Counted from the stretch's first letter, positions 47,262 through 59,625 are shown. The stretch: DNA of 64,000 nt from Sipunculus nudus (GCA_026874595.1 CM049317.1:73970618-74034617), one strand, 5' to 3'. The notes: a model not told the origin generated them from the letters alone. Numbers and translations are program-made.

Positions 47262-48012
47262 ATGTTAAGACCTACATACAGTGGGTTTACTATAGACTCT
47301 CTAATGTCCAGTACGTCAAGGCCTCTGGCTGGACCTTTGGCACCTTATGGAACTTATTTTTTACCTCCCCACGTTTCAGCGTTGTCTGCGGCCGGGGGTG
47401 CAGCGCATGCTGGACAAAGCGCTACTCTACCAGTTCATGCAAACTTACAAATTCCTGCCTCGCTCACGTCACAGCCGTCCATTACGTTACAATCAGTGCT
47501 GCCAGGGAACTTGCACGTCGCCGTCAACAGCCAAGCAAGTATACCAGCACAGCCAAACTTACTGCAACCACAGTTAGGATTTCAGGCTGTCCGAAAAATA
47601 GACCACTTACAATCGTTACAGCAAAGTTTGGAAGCACTGCATCAAAAGCATAAAGATTTGCCACCGGTGTTCAGCAGTCCATCCTCGCAAAGTCATCTGT
47701 CTCAAACTTTTAGTCAATCAAGAACTTCTTTGAACAAGCACAGACTCAACTCGAACCCAAGCCCCACTGACAGTCATCCAACGGGGACAATTCTGGAAAC
47801 GGGGGATAAAATAAACGGTGACATACGCGGTAAGTTACACCAAGATCACTCTGACCGCATCAAGAACGTCACCGACCATGTTCATCACAGGTCAGACTTA
47901 GAAAGCCACGTACAAACAAACTTAAGTGAGACACCAGCATATGATCCGCTAAAATCCCCGCGGATCCTGGATGGCGGCCTGGCTGCAGATACGGATATAG
48001 CTGACCACCCAG
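47262..48012 (+). CDS. Gbx: Gbx homeobox transcription factor, exon 1
   Basis: Encodes residues 1-250 plus the first base of codon 251. The GFTIDSLM stretch (residues 8-15) near the start matches the FSIDSLI motif at the N-terminus of vertebrate GBX1/GBX2 and resembles an Engrailed-homology-1 (Groucho-binding) motif. The rest is low-complexity Ser/Pro/Gln/His-rich sequence with a short LQSLQQSLEAL helix (about residues 115-125), usual for this poorly conserved region. The start has AACAATG context, and it puts FTIDSLM 8 residues from the Met as in the family. The exon ends CCCAG|GTAAGT, a strong donor, at phase 1. Reading on would give a false 288-codon frame ending at 48128. Confidence 0.92.
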
Positions 48013-49591
48013 GTAAGTACTGTAACGGGATGATCAGGGATATGTTTGGGGAAGCTGGGAATGTACACAGATCATACGGTGAGGATATCACACCTGACCG
48101 TGTGAACTCTACCGACGTGTCTGCATGAGTTCTGGGGTCATGGTATAATGTAGTATACAAGGGCAGATCTGTATAGGAAGAGACCCATGCAGGTGGGCCT
48201 TTGTGTTTCATATATACATAACTTTTTCTGTGAATAAAACAAGAGGCCAGGTGGGTTGCATGGTCTTAAGGAATACAGCTATAGTTATAAAATCTTATTT
48301 AATTTTATATTAATATATATATATATATCTGACAATTACCCAAAAGAAATATGCTGACATTCCTGTGCACATTTGTCTTGTCCAGGGGCAATTCAATTGA
48401 TTATATACCCCTATATGTATGACTATGTATAGCTATATGTGAATTATTATTATATATTAATATATATCATTATTTAAATAAAGTATATATACATGTGTAT
48501 ATATACATGAATAAGAGTTCCTCAGACCTCATCTCTTATATATAGGTGATTGGCATGTATATGATAATAATAATAATAATAATAATCATAATCATAATCA
48601 TAATCATATACTCAGCTATTTAGGGGATAAGAAGTATTAAAAGTATAATGTAAAATTGACCTATGGGGATATTTAAAAGTGATTTTCTCACGTTTAGAGG
48701 TGACTATATATGTTAAGTAATTTTAAGTGAGAAGGGGGAAATCGTATGTTTAATATTGAGTAATATCAGAGGCCTTTCCCAAGAGCCAATGTTAGCGTTA
48801 TTTTAATTTTTACCTTATATAGTTGCCTGCAAAATGTAGGCTTCTTTGACAACCGCTGGCATGAGCATACTCGGTGAGCTGAGCTTTAGGTCATTTACTT
48901 GTTGCTTTTCAAATATATTAAAAGAGAGTCAAATATTTATTTTAATATCATGTATTTCTCTTAATTATTTATTCCAGCAGGATTAAGAATACTCGTAAGC
49001 ACCATGCTTAAAAACGCCCCACCCCCTACTTTTTTTCTAACAGGGTTGTCAACTTGTAAAATAATGATTTTATGAGGCATTTAAATCAGCAGTGTGCATG
49101 AAAAAAGCGTTTTTTTATGTACCTGATTAATCTGTTCAGCAAAAATGGTGAAAGGCTTTTTAAAGCATACGTTTACAATTCCATATATTGAGAATGAAAT
49201 TTTTTAATAGGCATTTAATGAATGAAATATATCAATTCAGAGTTTAAATATATAAAGTTTATAAAATTAATAAGTTTTGGGTAATGTCAAAGTTACGCAA
49301 CATTGATGAAACTATTAATAGCTTTCAGAATATGTAAACATTTCACATTGTCCAAGAGGAACAGTATAGGTAATATACATGTATGATGTTGTGTAAGAAT
49401 TAGATATTACGATGACATAATTTAAAGAGGATAAACATTGATATAAGCAGATTATGATTAATAAAATCTGTTGCTTTGAAACAAGAACCATTGGGTGTGT
49501 CTCGAGGTTTTGTTCATATTATAAGAATGAAATTCTCAATTGATACATATATACATACATATATGTAAATATGTATATGTGTGTGTGTGTG

Positions 49592-50105
49592 TTGCGCGCC
49601 ATCTTCCGATCTGGCCCATCTTAAGATCAGTCTGACCTATAATTACCAACATCGGTTATTGGGCCGCCTATCTTAAGATGAGTCAGACCCAATAACTGAT
49701 CAACAATGTCAACTTGGAACAAATCCATTTCCCGATATGTTATTTAATATTATATATGTCAGTTATCTTGAGATGGGTCAGGCCCAATAACCCACCAACA
49801 ATGTCTTGGAATCGGGTTTGAAAATGCCGGAATGGGTTAAACCCAATAAACGATATCGGTTATTGGACCAGACCCATCTTTAGATCAACAAAATTAACTT
49901 AGCACAGGCCCATCTCCCTGTGTTCATTTACTGATATTGATAATATTTTGAGCATAATTGTTTTCTCAAACATAAAAACAGACATCAATTTAAATTGATT
50001 TTAATCTATTTTAAAAAATAATAAAATCAATGTACAAGGTAACGAAACTCTGCAGTTTTTTAACTTTCCACTTTTAACTTTTCAATGATTACCGAAAAAT
50101 AATAA
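49592..50105 (+). mobile_element. CCAATAACCGATC/ATCTTAAGAT element, copy 1
   Basis: Begins TTGCGCGCCATCTTCCGATC and continues with degenerate palindromic words: CATCTTAAGATCAGT, TCGGTTATTGGG, ATCTTAAGATGAGTCAGACC, CCAATAACTGATCAACAATG. A second part (49930-50080) is AT-rich and shared with copy 2 (TGATAT.GATAATATTTT, TTTAAATTGATT, GTACAAGGTA, AACTTTCCACT). The left end abuts (GT)n and the right end runs into (AT)n at 50110, where the right terminus seems to be lost. Confidence 0.78.
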
Positions 50106-50108
50106 TTA

Positions 50109-50161
<53 letters not shown>

Positions 50162-50240
50162 ATCTGATAAAAATTGATTTATATATATATATAAATGAAA
50201 TATAAATATTGTATAAAACAAGAAACAGGAATATCTATAG

Positions 50241-50287
<47 letters not shown>

Positions 50288-50677
50288 TAGTTATGGTTTA
50301 CATTATGGAATACAGTTAAAAAATAACAGTTTTACCTGATCTAAAATACAGAAACAGCACTATATATACTGCCTCTCTGTGTTCTGAGTGTTTTAGTATA
50401 TAATAAAAATTATTGGTTTATTGTCCTATGTATACTTATACATATTTTATTGCTTTTTATTATATTATGACAAATGTTATTATTATGTATGCCATATCGC
50501 ATATATATAGTATCCACCATAACATATCGCATGCATACATATATAAGATTTACAATATTATATTTTAATAAAATATAGAAATATATGTTATAAAAATGTA
50601 ATAAATCAGATATAATATGATTTATATGGTAAATACTAGATAATATAATGAATTTTAATAACAAAAATTTCACCCTT

Positions 50678-50757
<80 letters not shown>

Positions 50758-50859
50758 CTCTAGAATAATTTCACATGATACCTTAAGTGAAAAATGTGAC
50801 AACTTTCATGTAAATTCATTTTATAATGTATATAAATGATGAGGAGTCCGTGTGTCTGT

Positions 50860-51020
50860 GACAGAGATACTTGTGCATGATTTATAGCGCGTTGACGGCA
50901 CGTCTGATCTAGTCAGGGTAATGAGCTGTTACACACGTAGTTTTGTCTGGGCTTCGTCGTTTGATTAACGGCCTAGAACTAACGAGCGACCGCACCAATT
51001 ATATACAGCTGTATACCGTA
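50860..51020. promoter_or_regulatory. Intronic GC-richer island 1
   Basis: About 160 bases without microsatellites and with several CpGs (AGCGCGTTGACGGCACG, AACGAGCGACCGCACC). TTTGATTAACGG (50959-50970) holds a homeodomain-type ATTA core. Candidate enhancer by composition only. Confidence 0.3.
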
Positions 51021-51359
51021 CTTAAGCTGCACATATACCTGCCTTATATTCCATCCTCGGTCTGCATGCAGCTATAAGCTTAAATACATCAATGTGCACC
51101 ATCAAAAAAAAATCTAAGACCAAACGGCATACGGTGTCCAGTTTCTATACCGAGGTTTGTGTATAAAGAGGTCTGATTTAAATATACCCATACAACTGCG
51201 TATAATTACAATGCTGAGTGCTTGAGAACAACAGTGCTTTCACAGCTAATGATACCCGCGGGTTCTACATATAGGGGCTTTTATATATATAACAAGTGTT
51301 TTGTGTTATAGATGCTGTGATAAAGGAAAGAAATGGGGACATGCTTAAGTTTGTATGTT

Positions 51360-51535
51360 TTTAGGGCGTCGCCTCTTACGTTGTCGTGTTGTGTGATGCT
51401 CAGATTCCGCTGTAGCCCCGCCTCGACGATCAGCGTATCGTTTAACCTCCGACTCAAGGTCAACCTCTTTAACCCCGTCTCCTCGCATCTCCATGGCAAC
51501 GTATGATAATTAGGTTTTAACAGGTGATGTTTGAC
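51360..51535. promoter_or_regulatory. Intronic island 2 with nuclear-receptor and RFX-type motifs
   Basis: A repeat-free, CpG-bearing block. TCAAGGTCA (51454-51462) is a perfect extended half-site for FTZ-F1/ERR-type receptors. CTCCATGGCAACG (51489-51501) reads on the other strand as CGTTGCCATGGAG, a near-consensus RFX X-box. CAGGTG (51521-51526) is an E-box. Candidate enhancer of Gbx (inference). Confidence 0.4.
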
Positions 51536-51566
51536 CTTCTATCCTCTGTATACAGGTGTATATCGT

Positions 51567-51627
<61 letters not shown>

Positions 51628-51789
51628 ATGTGTAAATGTCCAAGATTCAATTTGCCAGAACTGCTTTCAAGAGTTTCAAAGCGAAATCCATGCAACTAAA
51701 CTCTGAGGTACTGTATGAGAGCTAAACTAATGAACTAAGCAAATCAGCTTAAGTCAGCCTGGGATAATATATATACAGTGTATTTTCTG

Positions 51790-52850
51790 CACTAAAAAAA
51801 CAGATTGGTTGAATCAACCAAAAAAATTGGTTGATTCCAACCAATTTTATTGGTCAAAATATGTCCAAACAATTTATTGTTTAAAACAACCAATTTATTT
51901 TGGTCGTAATCAAACAACAGGTATTGGTCAAATCAACCTATATATTGGTCAGAGCAACCAACACATGCAGCTGATCATTTAAACCAACAAAATTGGTCAG
52001 TTTGACCAAAATAATTTGGTTATTCTCAATCAATGTACTTTGGTTGAGGACAATTTGAGGACAAATTGGTTAAATCAAATAGGCCTATTAAATTGGTCAC
52101 ATGAACCAATTGGTCAATTCAAATTGGTCAGACTAGTGGACACTTTATGTGTGCATTGCTACTTTCAGTCCCCTTTTCAGTTGTTTTATTCTTCAGATTG
52201 ATTGGGAGTCTTCTTGTAAGTCATTCTTTAGTTTAGGGTTGCTCTGGTGTGGGTTTCAAAGGCAAACACTAATTCCGCCCAGTCTTGGAATCGAACCTGT
52301 GACCGCTCGCATACATGTCATATGTTTTGCCCCTCAGCCAGTGAAGCTTGCATCTCTTGTGTCTGATTTGGAACATTTTTGTGTCTGATGTTAAAACTGA
52401 CCAATCGGTTTGGTCAGTGCCTGATCAATTAGTTGATAAAATAACCAATGTGTTGATAAAATTAACCAATGTTTAACACAACCAAAAAACTGGTTAAATA
52501 TATATGCAACCAAACGGTCGACCAATAAAAATTGGTCAAAATGACCAATGAGTTTGGTAACAAGTTGGTTGAAATTACCAATGTGTTGGTTAAATCAACC
52601 AATATCATCTCAAACAACCAAATTGGTCTTATATGTGTGCTAAAGCAACCAATATTTTGGTTATCAATTGACCAATATATTGGTTAAACCTACATACAGT
52701 ATTTTTATTCTGTTAACCTATAAATATTGGCCAAAACAACCAACTGGTTTGGTTAGTACTTTAACAAATAAACAATATCTTGGTTAAACAACTAAAACTG
52801 GTTTAACCAATTAAATTGTTTATATATTTAACCAATCTGTTTTTTGAGTG
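51790..52850. mobile_element. Fold-back element tiled with ATTGGT/ACCAAT words
   Basis: Ends: CACTAAAAAAACAGATTGG at the left, mirrored as CCAATCTGTTTTTTGAGTG (52832-52850) at the right, with one difference. About 800 bases of the interior are an irregular string of TTGG(T/C) and (A/G)ACCAA words every 8-25 bases in alternating orientation, often forming palindromes such as TTGGTTGAATCAACCAA and TTGGTTAAATCAACCAA. There is no strict period and no open frame. A block at about 52140-52390 lacks the words and contains a tRNA-like sequence, so it looks like a nested insertion. Confidence 0.85.
52275..52345 (-). repeat. tRNA-derived SINE head nested in the ATTGGT element
   Basis: On the minus strand, an A-box-like TGGCTGAGGGGC (52340-52329) and a B box AGGTTCGATTCC (52298-52287) have tRNA-like spacing. 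The sequence lies inside the word-free block of the element. Confidence 0.62.
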
Positions 52851-52859
52851 TGGTAGGCC

Positions 52860-52862
<3 letters not shown>

Positions 52863-52946
<84 letters not shown>
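52863..52946. repeat. (AT)n tract joining two mobile elements
   Basis: About 84 bases of AT repeat. It separates the right end of the ATTGGT element (52850) from the left end of the next element (52948), with only a dozen bases on one side and one or two on the other. Confidence 0.93.
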
Positions 52947-52947
<1 letters not shown>

Positions 52948-52950
<3 letters not shown>

Positions 52951-53638
52951 CGCGCCATCTTCCAATTTGGCCTATCTTAAGATTGGTGTGACCCAATAAC
53001 TGACATCGGTTATTGGACCGCCTATCTTAAGATGGGCCACACCCTATTACCGATGTCGATTATTGGTTCAGACCCATCTTAAGATTGGTCAGGAGCAAAA
53101 ACCGATCAACAATGCCAACTTGGAAAGAGCCTAATTCCTGATATCTTTCCTTGATATAATTGTTAATATGTCGGTAATTGGTTCAGACCTATCTTGAGAT
53201 GGGTCAGGCCCAATAACCGATCAACAATGTCTAGGAATCGGGTTTGGAAATGCTTAGATGGGTTAAACCCAATAACCGATATTGGTTATTGGTTCAGATC
53301 AGTCCTAAGATGGGTCATGCCAAATAACCGATCCACAATATTTACTTGGCACAGGCCCATCTCCTTATTTTCATTCACTGATATGGATAATATTTTACAT
53401 ATATTTTTTTTACCTAAAAAATAAATTGATTTAAATTGATTAAAAAATATAAAATCTATATACAAGGTACAGAACCTTTGCAGGTCTTAAACTTTCCACT
53501 CTCTAGCTATAATCTCTACATATATAATACAGTAAAATATATAAGTTAGAGTACTCGGGGTTCAATAATGAAAATATATTTCATCTTTTTATTTTTTTAA
53601 TTCAATGCTGTAAGCATGCATCGGTAGATCATGATCGG
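52948..53638 (+). mobile_element. CCAATAACCGATC/ATCTTAAGAT element, copy 2
   Basis: Begins TTGCGCGCCATCTTCCAATT immediately after an (AT)n tract. The same word set as copy 1 follows in the same order, including TCGGTTATTGGACC, CCTATCTTAAGATGGG, ACCGATCAACAATG and AACCGATATTGGTTATTGG, then the shared AT-rich part (53380-53510) and a right part GCATGCATCGGTAGATCATGA that matches copy 3 at 61118-61140. Homology stops at 53638, where (AT)n begins. Confidence 0.8.
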
Positions 53639-53659
53639 ATATATATATATATATATAAA

Positions 53660-54040
53660 TAAATATGTATATTATTATTATTATTATATATTTACATATT
53701 ATAATATATGTACATATCTATGTATATCTATATATTATATACATCATATGTAAAAATTCACTTAAATTTATATACTTGTATACATATTTATTTCTATGTT
53801 CAAAACTAAATCTGAGCCTAAGTGCACAAATAAATAAATGCTGTACACTTCTACCTTTCTTTGAAATTTTTATGTTTTGTTGTTGCTGATCTAAATTCAA
53901 ACAAGTTTTACTGTGAATCTTAAGGAAAGAGTTAATATTAAATAATATTTAGATAAGTGTTATCATTCACATATATTTTAATATATAGTAAAATAGATAG
54001 TAAAATTATATGTGTACGTGTATGTAGGTAAATGTCTTAC
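53660..54040. other. AT-rich intronic stretch
   Basis: Only (ATT)n at 53675-53690 and irregular AT-rich sequence. Nothing else seen. Confidence 0.5.
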
Positions 54041-54225
54041 CTACAGTCAGTGACTTTGACCTGGTTAGTGTTGTATATATCACCGCAGGTTTCTCCGACC
54101 GACAAATTGGTGTCACGCCATGTGTGTCCAATCACTAACCCGTCAGTAGCTCATATCACGTGACGCCATGCATCTTGCATTGTCTGCTTCACCTTAGACC
54201 AATATACACACTGTAATAGAATCCT
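54040..54225. promoter_or_regulatory. Intronic island 3
   Basis: A repeat-free block. TGACTTTGACCT (54051-54062) reads on the other strand as AGGTCAAAGTCA, a near-DR1 nuclear-receptor site. CAATCACTAA and ATCACGTGAC follow. Candidate enhancer by composition and motifs only. Confidence 0.35.
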
Positions 54226-54389
54226 GTGATTGAATACTCAAAAAGGGAAAACAGCGGTTTTTTTTTATTTTACCCTATTGAAGCTATATATGTGTGTATT
54301 ATATTATATGTGATGTTTAAATAAATATTTGTATACATTAAGTTTATAATCTAAATTATGAAAACAATATACCTTTACTCATATATATA

Positions 54390-54421
<32 letters not shown>

Positions 54422-54939
54422 TGAATACTTGATTTGAATAATATTGATATTTGATAATATTGAATCAACGGTTATGATTATATATGCGTATAATCGTTGA
54501 TTATATATTTATATATTTACATCGTTAAATGTATAATAAACGATTTCTTATTTCAATTTCAGATGGACATATTAAAGAAAATGTATACATATATATTGAA
54601 TTTCGGATATTAATAAAAAATAAACATAAGAATAAAATATATTAACAGAATTGCAGCACCAGTGCACTGATACATTTATATTTGTATACTCAATTATTTT
54701 TATCATATATATATTTTCACACACTTTTATTGTTATCATCATTATTATTATTATTATAACATATCGTTGGAGATATATTTATTTTGAAATAAGGTTTACT
54801 GTTTTCAGAAAGAAAAAATACATGATTCGCAACTTTATTAAATTACCTATATATATTATTATACACCTTAATCATCATCAACCATAAAGGTCTGTAATAA
54901 TAGTTATTATTAACATTCAGTTGATACATAAGTGCAGGC

Positions 54940-55270
54940 TTGATGCTGGGACATGCTAGTATTCAGATCAATAGATGAGGACGTATACCGGCGAACTATA
55001 TCATTGGTCGCCTGCACTTGATGAACAGCCAATGAATGAGCTTTGTGTCATGTGGACGCTTCATTAGACATCGATGGTCCATGTAAATAAACTGTGCTCT
55101 GGTCCCCTGTTCTCAACTGAGACCCGTACGTTAAACCCAGGAAAACCCGGCCTGAGTGGTGCCAGCGCAGGACATCTCCAAACCTGTTGATAGCCAAGGA
55201 TTCGGCTTATCAATTCATACCTTTCTTTCATACTTTTAAAGATTTCTTAATCTGTTTGTACGAACCCGAA
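54940..55270. promoter_or_regulatory. Intronic island 4 with Fox motif
   Basis: About 330 bases without microsatellites. TGTAAATAAAC (55082-55092) is a perfect forkhead-type site. CATTGG (55001-55006) and CCAATGAATG (55030-55039) lie upstream of it. Candidate enhancer (inference). Confidence 0.4.
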
Positions 55271-55713
55271 CGGCCTGTGTTAACTCAAAGAGGGTGCAGT
55301 TGGTCATAAAATTTTAAAGAAATAAAGTACATTATTTAGATGATCTTTTGTATGAATATCATGAAAACATAATGTAATAAGTGACCCGTGGGTTAAGGCG
55401 CTCAGTTAAGGAGCATAATCTGTTGTGTTTATACACTTCATCCTTATATGAACAGAAACACTATAGGGTCGAAACAGCGCTTAAGTAGTAATAACATCTA
55501 TTTGACTGGCCTTTACGTAGCATCCTCCCTTCCAAGCTTCTATCAATTTGACTAAAAATAATAATAATAATATAAAAAATGTGTCACCAGGCGATCAAAA
55601 GAAAAATCAGGTTGTTATATGCATGTATAACGTTGTCAGGGCTTCAATACAATGGGAGGGGTAAATATCCCCACCCCTCACTTTTTAGCAATGGGGCGTG
55701 ATCAATGTAATCA

Positions 55714-55735
55714 CCCCCCCCCCCCCCCCCCCCCC
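55714..55735. repeat. Poly-C run
   Basis: 22 consecutive C residues, which could form an i-motif/G-quadruplex. Length may be unreliable in an assembly. Confidence 0.85.
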
Positions 55736-55917
55736 GCTGTTCAGAGAATATTATTTATATAGTGATGTTTTGGTTGCATTTCTTATAGTTTCCTATTGAA
55801 TATTATTTATCTAAACGTGGTTTAAAATTAACCTATACTGGAAACATAATACATTATTTTTTATAAGCCTTATACTTAATTGCAAATACTTTCGAAATGT
55901 GCATGTCACCCAGACAG

Positions 55918-55970
<53 letters not shown>

Positions 55971-56359
55971 CATTAGAATAATTAAACATTAAGTGAAAAT
56001 GTGAAAACTTTCATGTAAACTCCCTTTATAATGTATATACATAATTAGGAGTCTGTGTAAAAAATAAAGAAAAAATGAATGACGGTATCAGCTATATATA
56101 TATATATAATTTTCCCGGCAGCCATGCAGTGCACCCTTGTTTGATTAAATTGGATCTTTTACAATAAAGACGATATATAGTTTTAAAGAAACGGTTGGTG
56201 TTTTATTTTAAATTCTTTGAGGACCGAAGTATATTTTTGTATGAGGTATATGAGGTTTTTCTAATGTCATGGGTTACTGCAAATATTAACATTTTGAAAC
56301 GTTAATTGATATATGACTCTGATTATACACTTATTTTGTGTAAAATTAGATAATGAAAG

Positions 56360-56386
56360 GGATATATATATATATATATATATAAA

Positions 56387-56455
<69 letters not shown>

Positions 56456-56788
56456 GTTTGTCTCTATATGAAACAAACCATTATTTCCAATTTGATGATT
56501 CATTGCAGATCATTGGATTTAATGAGCCTGAAATGTGACAAAAAAGTTACTCGTCACGAAACTTGAGCTAAATATAAACTATAGAGTAAACGAGTGTTAA
56601 ATGGTAATCTTATCATTTGATGCAATAATGTATTTTTTTACCCTTGATAAACAGCAAGCAGCAGTCTATCCGAGTATATAGGTTTCACCCAAAAAGACAT
56701 CCATATGACAGGAAAACACTTTATAGCTCTTCACATATAGTGATTTATATGTGCTCTATACTACATGTTAAACCGAGTTGGATGGATT

Positions 56789-56864
<76 letters not shown>

Positions 56865-57009
56865 GTAAACCCATCCCTATATATCTCTCTCTATAGCTTG
56901 TATAACAGCATAAATAAAAGTGCACTGAGCTGATAATATTAATTATGATAACAATATATGGAACATACTCATATGAATATAACTTAACTAATATATATAT
57001 ATAACTTTA

Positions 57010-57062
<53 letters not shown>

Positions 57063-57209
57063 TGAACCTGTCAGTATCCGTATTTGTACATGACACTGAT
57101 TATCTAATTATAAATGACATTATGTATGTCAGTAGATTTTTGAATAGATACGTACTATTACCTCATCGTTTTGTATAATCGTGTATTACAAGTGACCCAA
57201 AGAGATATG

Positions 57210-57266
<57 letters not shown>
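56360..57266. repeat. Cluster of four long (AT)n tracts
   Basis: AT runs at 56360-56452, 56793-56856, 57010-57061 and 57213-57266, separated by 150-340 bases of AT-rich sequence without other features. Confidence 0.9.
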
Positions 57267-57268
<2 letters not shown>

Positions 57269-57989
57269 TAATTCTATATATAGTTTACAACTTGTACCAA
57301 CTGAAACTTTGTTCACAATATACATGTGAGTTTCGTGTCGATCATGTGATGAAGTCTGAGCTTGTATAGCCTTGAACTATTCCCATTTAGACTCTATGTA
57401 TTTCTGTTATTTGAATATGTTCACTCCTTTTGTCTGATCTTATATAAAAGAAAACATCGTCTCATATATAAATCTCCCTTCTTCCCTTCATTGCATCATC
57501 ATGTGTCGTCATCTGTCACTGTCACCACGTGTCGTCATGTGTCACCACGTGTCGTCTTTGTGTCATCTATATAATAGACATGTATAGTCCCATCCCTATC
57601 AGATACATTTCACTGTTTCGAAGTCTTCAATTTCTTTTTATTATCATCCGCAGACTCTTATATATACATCTGCTGCCAGATTTCAATTATATATGTTCTT
57701 GCATTTCGTGCACATTTTACTAACCATATCATACTTATACTTAATCAGCATGGTCACTATTATCATTGCTAATCGGCAGCTTGCAGGAGACCTTCATATC
57801 ACACTCATCTCCCTATCTTCGCCTTTGTTTGTCCCAGTTTCTTTTGTCATTCAGGTGAGAGACTCCGCAGTAATGGACCATAATTATTGCATCAGAGAAA
57901 GGTACCACATTCTTGAATTCACAAATATATTATTCATATATTCACTCTGTATAAATACATAAGTAAGGACTATCACACAGACGTACATG

Positions 57990-58680
57990 CACGGAATAAT
58001 ATATTCTCCCCAAGCATCGGCCCAAACCGAACCCTACCCGTCAGCGATATCATGCTTTAACACAACTGTCAGTGAGTGTATCGGTCATGTAATCACGCTT
58101 GGTTTCGATGTTGTGTTAGATAATCTCTGAGCTTTCACGCATCTTTAAAACGGGACAGATATAAAACCGTCGTGGTGATCTGAGCACCACACATAGACAG
58201 TGTTGACCCGGGATCTCGTGGTAATTTCTGAGATTTTAACAACAGACAAAGAGCAGAGCGACGACCCATGGGGGAGCCGTGGCTGGTGTGAGCGTTGTCT
58301 TAAAGTACACAGATGTTCCCGGGCCCCATCTATCAATGTCACACGGCCCGTTCCCCGTGTCTATAACACTCGATAGTCCACCATTTTCTCTCTCGTTATA
58401 GATGTGGCAGATTTTACACAGGTCGTCAGCAATGACTAATAAACTAGCGACGCTCCCCCTGCCCAGTCCGTTAAGACTGGAGGGGAGGGAGGTGTGAGGG
58501 TGCCACCTCACGGAGATCTACTGCCGGGCTGGTTCTCTCTGGTAATGTGGTGACCCCGGGTTACAGGCAATGATTTGGCCCATTTAGGACTGCCTGTTTC
58601 AGCGATATCACAAAGCCTACATTCGCGCCCCTATAATACACGAACAGTTAAAAAACAGAAGCTTAGTTTCGTGGCAGTTG
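57990..58680. promoter_or_regulatory. Intronic island 5, the longest repeat-free block in the Gbx intron
   Basis: Nearly 700 bases with no microsatellite and clearly higher GC. AGGTGTGA (58490-58497) is a T-box half-site, and GGTGCCACCTCACGG follows directly. ACAGACAAAG lies at 58241-58250. The frames on the minus strand (58145-58511) have no known domain and no exon context. It is the best single candidate for an intronic enhancer. Confidence 0.45.
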
Positions 58681-59449
58681 CCTCTTGCATGCAAATCCAC
58701 CTGACAAATTTACTTGCTGGATAAATTTTCCAAAATTATGGCATTTTAAATGAAGCATTCATTGTAAAAGCAAATGCTGATTTCTATCATTTACTTAAAC
58801 ATCGAATCTAACTTAGAATAACCATATACATCTTTGCTTAAAACAATACGGTTAATTAACGTCTGTTTGTCCTAAAATACCAAAATGATCTCAAACAATA
58901 TAGATCGGTTGGAACCGACACATACTTGCGGGAAAGTTTGACGCAAACATTCATAGAGTGTTGCGATAAGTGATCGAATGTATGAGCTTCATTTTTAGTT
59001 TTTCCTGCAAGTCAAATGTAGCGCTATATGACCGACAATATGTTAGTGTTCATACATGGTATGATATTTCTTATAGAGCTTATAATAATGGTGTACTCGT
59101 GAATACCCGTCTTGTATAACTTGCGGTTTCTGGGTCACTGTTAAAAAACAAATGTCGCTATATAGACAACACACACGCAGTGACATGTTTATTTATTCTG
59201 TGAGTTAACTAAAACATTACGCACATTAAACTCATAACAAGTACTATGTTATATGCAAATATTTGTTTTATATTTCAAAGTGTTAATCAAGGCAAATCTA
59301 ATTAATTTAATCATTTTATCACAATGAACAAGTCAAGATTTTTTTTGTTTAAAGTATATAGGCAACGCATGTTTAGTATAACATTCATTACCCAGACCAT
59401 AAACATACCAGTAAACATTTATCTACCACACTAAAATATCTTATATAAC

Positions 59450-59625
59450 ATACACGGATGTCATTTCACATCGGTTCATCTGGATGGTCCAGATGCTTGT
59501 AGGAGTATGACATGAAGGGATCCACCTCAAGGCGCATGCGCATAGATGGATCAACTTCATGACCAGTCGAAGACAATTAGCCCTCCGCTATAATTGTTCA
59601 ATAACGATAACCCTTCATAGGATGG
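59450..59625. promoter_or_regulatory. Intronic island 6 with E-box palindrome and NRF1-type site
   Basis: CATCTGGA (59477-59484) and TCCAGATG (59488-59495) form an inverted repeat of two CAGATG E-boxes, the type bound by proneural bHLH factors. GCGCATGCGC (59532-59541) is a perfect NRF1 palindrome. Candidate enhancer (inference). Confidence 0.4.

Noticed and set aside
48013-48128. Gbx exon 1 continuing to a 288-codon single-exon protein
   Set aside because: A strong GTAAGT donor at 48013 with a matching phase-1 acceptor at 62893 joins it to the homeodomain exon.
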